Both the position numbers and the translations under genes were made by a program. From positions 138,156,549 to 138,220,548 of the forward strand of contig OZ026515.1 of the NCBI GenBank assembly GCA_964019695.1: a DNA stretch of 64,000 nucleotides, written 5' to 3'. Shown here piece by piece: positions 56,424 through 64,000 of this stretch. This DNA comes from Loripinus fragilis. Lineage: Eukaryota; Mollusca; Bivalvia; Lucinida; Lucinidae. Numbering within the stretch: position 1 is the first letter of the stretch; each line of letters opens with the position of its first letter. The notes below the pieces were generated by a model. That model worked only from the letters and a program-made list of their open reading frames with translations. It was not told the origin of the DNA and ran no database searches.

Positions 56424-57901
56424 GAATTCAACTGACCCAGTAGTTACTGAGAAAAATAAGTTTAATTAATTGATGGGAATCCAAAATAAGCGACCTTATC
56501 TAAAAGGTCAAGGGTCAAACTTGACCTATGTATTTATCAATAGTCATTGGCTAAATAAGTTAACATATCTAGTTAGTAGAGTTACTTTGGCGTCACCTGA
56601 TTTCAAGAAATCAATTTTCTAAATTTCCCCATGTAAATATATAGGGACCATTTGACATTTCCATTAAGTAGGTCAAGGTCAATCAAGGATTGTCAGCTGA
56701 ACATACTTGGTAGGTTCCGAATTCTATAGCCTCACTGGTTCTGGCAAGATGTTCAATTCATATTTAAGAAGATAACTTATTTCATGCTAATGTAAGTTTA
56801 GCTTGAAGAAAGTATTCTCAAGTCCCGGGGCTTGATCTGAATTTAGCGCGTTCAAATTACCTTGACTTAAGCGGGCACTTTGAGCTATCAGAGTTCACCT
56901 TCTGGAATGTTTGCTGGAACGATTTACGCCTCTATTCCATTTTTGCATCAGATGAACAACTGACGGTAATCTTTGATTTTGAAATACAATGCAGCTGTTG
57001 TGTGCAAACAGGATAATTTTGCTCATTATTAAAGAGATTTTTAGCCTCAACAACAAACGAGACATCAAAGAAATAAGAATCGGGTGAAAATCAAATCGCT
57101 AAGAAATTATAACTGAAAATTAGATTCAATTAGATTCAAGATGCCCAACCGTCCAAACAAGCATGTAATAGTCATTTTCCAGAAGCTCAGCAGATACTGC
57201 ACGAATACACAAAGTCTGGCTTAAATATTTCGTAGTGTATGTTCAACATTGGCATTAAGATTATTGTTGTCAATCTTTTCTGATGCTCAAATTTTATATC
57301 CATGCATTTTTTTAAATCGCTAACCGGTTCTTGACATACGCATACAGTCTGGTTGACTAGACTTGTCTTTGTGAGGACACACAAATGTTTGTAATGGAGA
57401 AATGCAAATGGCAAAAATCAGTATCCTTGAAGCCATTGAAGAATTGACCAACGGTCATCCATGCTCGGTTCCAGGAAGGGGGAACAGGAGGTCCGGAAAC
57501 TCTCTGAAAGTTCACAAAAATATAGGATTCCTTTGCAATACTGGTCCAGATCTCTTGAAACATCACAAAGCTACCAAGCCAGCATTCAATGTTGGGCCAC
57601 CATTTCTATGGCGTTCTGCTGGCGGGCCGATGACTGCCCGCTTAAAGTTTGTTTGTTTTTTTGGATACACTTACCCATCAACAACTATAAAACGTTGTCT
57701 AACTTGGACCCCTTCTGACAAAACATCATAAATCCGCGCATGTAATCTAGCCGATGATTAATTAACCAATGCCATCAAGCGATTAGGGATTGACCAATGA
57801 CATCAAGCTTTCAAAAACTGGCACAGAGGGAAATCAGCTGTAAAGGTTGATCAGTGGCCACCAAATCATTAACACATTTAACAATTTAAACAAATTAACT
57901 G
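56424..57901. other. Intergenic stretch
   Basis: No gene recognised. A 109-codon open frame at 57402-57731 ends in sequence (TGGCGTTCTGCTGGCGGGCC) related to the repeat at 63542-63692, so it is at least partly repeat-derived. Confidence 0.5.
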
Positions 57902-58101
57902 GGAGCGCAGTGGCTCAGTGGTAGAGTGCTTGACTCGAGACCGAAGGGCCGCGGGTTCGAGCCTCACCGGCGTCACTGCGTTGTGGTCCTTGAGCAAGAC
58001 ACATTTATCCTAGCTTAGTACTGGTTCAACCCAGGAAGATCCGCCCCGCATAACTGAAAGATTGTTAAGTGGACGTAAAGAATCAAATCAAACAAAAAAA
58101 A
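57902..58101 (+). mobile_element. tRNA-derived SINE, full length, with 10-bp target-site duplication
   Basis: The head GCGCAGTGGCTCAGTGGTAG (A box) and GCGGGTTCGAGCCTCACC (B box) are intact RNA polymerase III promoter elements. The tRNA-unrelated body has CCTTGAGCAAGACACATTTA and GGTTCAACCCAGGAAGAT; the tail is A-rich. The element is flanked by AAATTAACTG on both sides (57892-57901 and 58102-58111). The 3' partner of an acceptor stem is missing, so this is not a tRNA gene. Confidence 0.92.
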
Positions 58102-58111
58102 AAATTAACTG

Positions 58112-60377
58112 AAAAAATGGACATTTGCGGCGCAGCTTTTAAAGAATCGAGCATTCCCATCCAGTCATTGCAGAACTGACCGATGACCACCAATGGTTGA
58201 AGACAAGGGCAATGGCAACTCAACCGTTGAAGAATAGAATGGTTAAAGAATTGACTAATGGACATCAAGCGAATGTATAATTTACTGATGGTATCCGTTC
58301 CAGAACTTTACAATGTGCACACCAAACTATTGACTACTTGGCCAAAGGTCATTTTCCATAGAAAACATGAATAAATGAGTCGCGACATGAGATTTCTCAT
58401 ATTTTTTTTTACTATTATACTAAAATACAATCGAAACCTACAAGTCAAGATGTCAATATAGAAACTAATTCTGACATCACCTGTCAATCTGTCTTGTTTT
58501 ATCAATAGATTGCCTGCATGATATTTCATTCTACTCAATATTCTAACATATCTAACGATTTTTGAAATGAGGAAGCTATTAGGCAACGGCATACAATCGA
58601 CACTCGCTAACAAGATGTTCTCCAAGACCAGTGTTTACACTTCCGAGTTTTCTGTAGTTTGAATTTAAAAGTTGTTGTTTTTTTTTAAATAGATTCACCG
58701 CTAGGCTGAGGTGAATATCACTGTTAAGGGTAGATAAATCCTTATGTCTACCGAATTGAAGTCAATAACTGTTTTGGTATACAACTTTTTCAACTAAGAC
58801 TTGAAGTCATGTTCAACATTCAACCTAAGGACTTTCTCACAAGTTTTATCAACTGTTATTAAAACAGTATATTGTAGTATTCTGCATTTTGAAATGTATA
58901 AAGATTCTTTGAATGCGGAATGTAAAATTTAATCATATTTTTACCATTTTGTTTATTCAAACAAAGATAAATGAACAAACAAAACAAAACTTTGTTAAAA
59001 TTCATGAAAGTCTTTAATTTACCTGTTGGGAAGTGAAACAGCTAATCATGTTAATTTCATGCAGCCCAAGCGCGTTTCATACTCGTCATGCTATTTTAGT
59101 TTCTAGAGGGTGATTTTGCAGACCTGTCAAAAATATTTACTTCTGGAAACTAGTTTGAGCTGTTTTTCATGCAATATGAAACTTGTAGGCAAGTTTAGAC
59201 CAATTTTCATGTGATTATTGCTATTTATGAAGACAAATTGAGTCAATCAGGAGACAGGATTCTCTCCAGTCATATAACAAATGAAAGTATTGGATTACAC
59301 ATAGGGGTAAGACAGTTTTACTAGTGATGGGGATTTTCATGACTTAATTGTGTTCTCCAACAGTGACCCACAATGGATAGATTTGTCTAGAAGTAAAGCC
59401 TTCTTTCAGTTGCGTTGGCATTTTTCTGAGAAGAAAAGTGCAGAAGTATTTTGGCTGCACCAGTCTGTATCCCTAGGTATTGAATTCATGTTCAGTGAGT
59501 GTTGTCATCCGGAATAAATTGTATGGTCAGTCTGGTAATTAACCAATACAAATTTTCAATCTTCATATTCTAGCAGGTGCTCTTTAATGTCTGTCTATTC
59601 CTGGTTGGATGAAATTTAGAAAGTTAGAGTAATATCGAACGGCAGCTAATTTGTTCTTGTTGTTGTTGTTGTTGTTGTTGTATGTAACGGAATTTTTTTC
59701 GAAATTCTCATTTAAACAGTTAAGAATGTAAGAGGCCTCGTGCCAATAAAGCAGACCCTGGACCTGTAACTGAGCCACTTAAAAATCACTTGATTAATAA
59801 CATAATAGTAAAGAAAAAATACCTTGCAAAATGGAAGCCAATAGAGCCGATTCCACTGATGCATATGCATTGTGAGAATAACACTCTCTTGGTTTCGCCT
59901 CTTGAACTAGCAAAGTGCAATCGTAAAATATATAAAATATTTAGAATGTTTAATAAGGAAGCAGGAATTTTCTATTGATCAACTGGAACTTGAATCGCAG
60001 GAGAATTCATAGTTTTTTTTCTGTTCTCACACGAGAAACGTTCTTTAACCCTTTGTATTTGGGAAACCCCTAAACGGGTATTTTTGCAAACAGTGAAGAC
60101 CCAGATAATGCTGCATTTCATCAGGATCTACACTGTTTGTAAAGTCAGACCTAAGAATACAATATTTTATGCAAATTATAATCTGACACCCTTAATTATT
60201 TATAATTGACTATCCTAAGTTGCATCAACCCAATAGGAGGAAACCATTAGTGTACAAAGGTGTAATGCATCTAATGGTCAGACAGTGTTATATCACTATG
60301 TGATTACTGGCCTTCATTTTGTAAACTGGTGGTTTTGATGCGATAAACTTATTCATTCTGTACACCAGGTGGTCACA
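58112..60377. other. Intergenic stretch
   Basis: No gene or large repeat recognised apart from a (TTG)n run near 59655-59680. Short open frames look like chance. Confidence 0.5.
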
Positions 60378-61424
60378 TATACTAAAGGACTTTGAAAACG
60401 CATCACCAAGATTTAACCCTTTATTTCACAAACCCTGAGAATGTCAGCGAAGTAATTATTATTGCATATCATAGTCTGACTATCTTGTAGTGTGTCCAAG
60501 AAAATTTCATGGTTGTAAATTTACTTTAAGGTATTTAAAAGTATCCTTGTTTAAGACAGGGCTGGTCGACTTTGAAGGACACAAATTCAGCTGCACTTTA
60601 ACACGCATTAGTTTGGATTTCTGACTCAACGAATTTGCGTCCTTTGCTTCTTTCACGATTGCACATTCATCATTGAAGGATTAGAAATGAATTGACAGTT
60701 TGGTATGCTCAAAATTACACCCCTTTAAAATTATCGACATACCCCACCCACCCTGATTACTATAGTCTAGTAATAAAATTCAACGTCTTGGGCCTTTCAA
60801 AGTTTCGATTTCTTACGTCGGGTTTTATTGAGAGAGGCTAAGGGCATACACAAATGACAGATAAATCATAAATTACGCTTGTATCACGTGTCTTTTGTAT
60901 TGTGCAAGTGACGTTAACGTTAATCTTTAAGACGTTCTCGATCACATGGCAGCAGATCTCCTGCAACGATTTACATCAAAACGTCTTCCTCACATGATTG
61001 TAAGTGTATGTAGTCAATATCAGTAATGAAAGCGTGCATAAAGATAACTAATGGAGATGTTTCTAAAAATGAGCTATAAATTGATGTTCAAATTTGACGT
61101 TTATTTTCGAAATTTTGAAGTTATCAATTACTTTTAATTAGAAAACGTCTATAAACTCTTTTGGTAACATGGCATCATATACGCCGCAGTTTAAACATAA
61201 AACAATCAAAAAGCTTCATTTATTTGTGCAGAAAGGTACTGGATGCTGTATGTACCCATGTGACGTCATCAGCAGCGTCGCGTCATAGTGCAGTAAAATT
61301 AATGACTGATTCATACCAATTCTGGGTTGCACAATAAAACATGCAAGTAACTTTTCAATCGCATATACGGTTTGCAAGAAAAGTGCAGAAATATGGTGAT
61401 GCGTTTTCAAAGTCCTCTAGTATA
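60378..61424. mobile_element. 1.05-kb TIR element
   Basis: TATACTAAAGGACTTTGAAA then ACGCATCACCA at the left and TGGTGATGCGTTTTCAAAGT then CCTCTAGTATA at the right: 31-bp inverted ends with one mismatch. The interior has no transposase. Flanking TA/AT makes the target duplication uncertain. Confidence 0.82.
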
Positions 61425-64000
61425 TATTAAACTTTCTAAATTAAGAAGTATTTCTGTCCAGGAAGATTTTTTTACGGCGGCCAAAAGGCCGCCGTTCTAA
61501 TATCGCTTAAGACCTACATTTTATGTAAATTATTCACCAATCAGAAGTATTTGTAAATTGTAATATTCATCACACAAACTGGAAAAAGATGCTCTCATTG
61601 GTTGATACTCAGAATGTCCGTACAATCTTATTAAACATGCAACTAAATTTGAAAACATACATGTAAATGGCAGAGAACCAGTCTGTGCACTGGTTCTAAA
61701 AATGCAAATGTATTGACGACCTAATCTCGAATATAGGTCAACCCCCGATGTACAGTATTTGTAAATTGCTGTCACTATCATTGTTTAGATGCCTTGCACA
61801 CAGTAAAGAAGTGCATTATAAAATAATCCACTAAATCCGAAAGCATTTTACAGTGATATCACGCTATTTAAATAAAATATTCGTAATTTTCCAATTCTCA
61901 TGTAACCTGGACATGATTATAGTCTGTTTCATATATTTCGACAATAGTCTTTTTTGGCCGTTTTACGGTTATATTCGCAATGCCAAAACGTTTCTTTTAT
62001 CCAATGTTCGGATGAAAAAATCCCAATTTCAAGTCAGAAAAAAATAACAAAGAAAAAATCATCGTTTAGTCGAGTAAATTGTGTTTAAAATTGTTTATAT
62101 GGGTTCCTGTTCGGACATTTTGACTATCGGCATATCAGTCGTGCAACTACGATGCCGAGGGTATTGTGCCCTCTAACGATCGGCATATCAGCCGTGGTTA
62201 ACAGGTAATTTCCCCTGTAAGTACAACAATAAATTTAAACTTGTTCTCCGGATGCATAAAAAGATAAATACCAACTAGCTGATAAAATTGGGTAGCTTAA
62301 TTTCGTACATCTGTGTGTAAGAATGGAGATGGAAATGATAGCAGCTAGATGTTATTTTGTCTATCTTAACTGTCTCTTGTCTATCACACCTAAAGGAGCT
62401 GGTACTTTGGTGTAAGCTTCTGTAGTACCAAGTGCCCCATCCCATTCTTCAGTTTTTCTAACTTATTCGCACTTTATGTTGGATTGGGAAATGGCTGGGG
62501 TGAACGGAAAGTCATAATGTATAAGGGAACCCCTGCCAGATGTTTTTTTAGTGTGTTTACTTAGTCATTTTCATGCAAATGTTGTAAAGGGGAGTCCCGC
62601 TCAAATTTGTTTAGGGTGGGTTTGCAGAATTACTTTAAGCAGTTAATAGGAAATCTAAGCCTACTCTGTGCTTTCAAAATGCTTAGCTGTCGGAATTTTC
62701 GTGGGCCCATGTACCCTCTAAAAATTGTGCCCTCTACATTTTTCCCTTTGTACCCTCAAAAATATGAGTGGATAGCCCTGGTAATAATTAACATTGCGCA
62801 GTCTCATATAATACACCATGCAAGTTAACAGTACAGCTAAATTCAGATTAAATACGATGTGTTTTATGATTTGACAATATAGCTTACAACACTAAAAATT
62901 CGTAATTTTAGGCGTTTTCGCGCTTAAATTCCCAATTCCAGGGGTATTTGTCATTGTCCCAAAATGGTTAATTAGACCATTGTTGTTTTGTTTTTTTTTT
63001 AAATTAACAAGTGAATTTAATTTATTCCATTACAATGGCGTAAAATTAACCGCGAATTTGCACGTAACCTATGGGTTCAGGCGATTGAGCTTGCCCTAGC
63101 CGTTATATGCATTTTCTTATAAGAACAGTGTAGCTATCGGTAAAGTCTCTTCTATCAATTACGAGTAGTTAAATGGTCACATGCGCAGATCCAGAGGGGG
63201 GATAGAGGGTCCGCACCGCTCCTGGAAAATCACAAGTTCTATTAGTTTCTAGAATAAGCATTTGGACCCCCGCCCCCGCCCCCATGGAAAAAGTTTGACC
63301 CCTTGGAATAGGTCGGACCCCCCCCCCCCCCCCCGAAACCTAGTAAAATTATAGATTTCTTTGAAATAAACCATTGATAAGCCACTGTAAAATTGTAAAA
63401 GTTGAGGACAAAAAAAGACAAAAACGTTGTAAGAGCTGTTTTCTGGCAGTCGCGCCTCGACCATCCTGGCAAAAATTCTTGGATCCGCGTATGGGTCAGC
63501 CAGCATCCAAACTCGGGCCACTATCGCCCTGCCAGCAAAATGTCATTCGGATGGCGTTTCAGTGGCGGGCCGATAATGGCCCGATTGTACGTGCTTACTG
63601 GGTGTTGATCAGTTTTGGTCATTCGGATGGCGTTTAGTGGCGGGCCGATAATAGCCCGATTGTACGTGCTTACTGGGTGTTGATCAGTTTTGAATCCTAC
63701 ATGTATTTATTCCTTGATCCTGGCTATGTTCTTTTCTGGTGTTCGGTTTGTTTCAGTGAACGTTTAATTTTACATTAATTTATTGTCAACACCACCCCCC
63801 CCCCCCCCATTTTCCTAAAAACTTAGGACTTAAAACATTGTTCCCAAACCCTTGCTGGTGAATTCCTAAAATTGAGACAGAAACAGGATCACAACCCCGC
63901 TGGTTTTAGATTCTAGCATGCAAAGGGAATTTCGTCTAAAACCAGCGAATTTGGTTGCGTTTATCGTCAGTATTTGAGAGCCGCCGAATATCTTTTTTAA
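61425..64000. other. Intergenic stretch to window end
   Basis: No gene recognised. Contains a short GC hairpin (61474-61495, ACGGCGGCC arms), C runs at 63319-63334 and 63796-63809, a possible GGATCC-ended foldback region (63186-63490) and a 76-bp direct duplication (63542-63692). Confidence 0.5.
63542..63692 (+). repeat. Direct duplication of a ~76-bp unit
   Basis: GTCATTCGGATGGCGTTT...GTGGCGGGCCGATAAT...ACGTGCTTACTGGGTGTTGA...TCAGTTTTG occurs twice in succession (63542-63617 and 63618-63692), nearly identical (a 2-base indel and one substitution noted). A related single unit is near 57600-57645. Confidence 0.9.

Noticed and set aside
57902..57981. tRNA gene
   Set aside because: A and B boxes are present, but the 3' half of the acceptor stem does not pair with the 5' end, and a SINE body, A tail and target duplication follow.
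63374..63637. 87-codon open frame near the right edge
   Set aside because: Falls on the duplicated repeat at 63542-63692 and a GGATCC-ended repeat; no domain.

Overview
The window looks like AT-rich nuclear DNA from a lophotrochozoan animal, most likely a bivalve mollusc. The evidence is long introns with GT-AG splice sites, no dense open reading frames, and heavy loads of short foldback elements, tRNA-derived SINEs, minisatellites and dispersed repeats of the kinds common in bivalve genomes. The organism is inferred from style only; no species-specific marker was found.

One gene is clearly present. It lies on the minus strand and can be rebuilt exon by exon from 28.5 kb down to 2.3 kb: a Cys-loop (pentameric) ligand-gated, probably anion-selective channel of the glycine/GABA/glutamate-chloride group. 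Seven coding exons (28409-28491, 27581-27651, 17933-18000, 13229-13458, 7659-7741, 4286-4423, 2308-2675) join in phase into 347 codons: signal peptide, ligand-binding domain with Cys-loop, M1, M2, M3 and the start of the M3-M4 loop. Three internal exons are 68, 83 and 138 bp, the sizes remembered for vertebrate glycine receptor exons. The M4 exon and 3' end must lie beyond base 1. The protein is unusual: both cysteines of the second (loop C) pair are replaced, and the pore-entry triplet reads Ala-Pro-Arg instead of Pro-Ala-Arg.

The introns hold most of the structure in the left half. Intron 3 carries a 2.46-kb element with long inverted arms packed with about sixteen short GC palindromes, and beyond it a decayed second copy of the 5' half of exon 4. 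Short foldback elements sit 19-28 nt behind two splice donors. Intron 2 holds a run of diverged repeats and foldback elements; intron 5 holds a Tc1/mariner-like transposase relic and a SINE.

Right of 28.5 kb no gene could be established. The region is repeat territory: an inverted pair of 0.4-kb repeats (28.6-30.0 kb); a nested tandem array A1-B1-A2-B2-A3 at 36.4-40.4 kb in which A2 is a visible recombinant of A1 and A3; a 3.06-kb inverted-repeat element built of minisatellites (43.5-46.6 kb); a 27-bp minisatellite (48.6 kb); a dead LINE reverse transcriptase (51.6-52.6 kb); a third B copy (55.8 kb); a full-length SINE with a 10-bp target duplication (57.9 kb); and a 1.05-kb TIR element (60.4-61.4 kb). 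No CRISPR array, rRNA gene or genuine tRNA gene was found.
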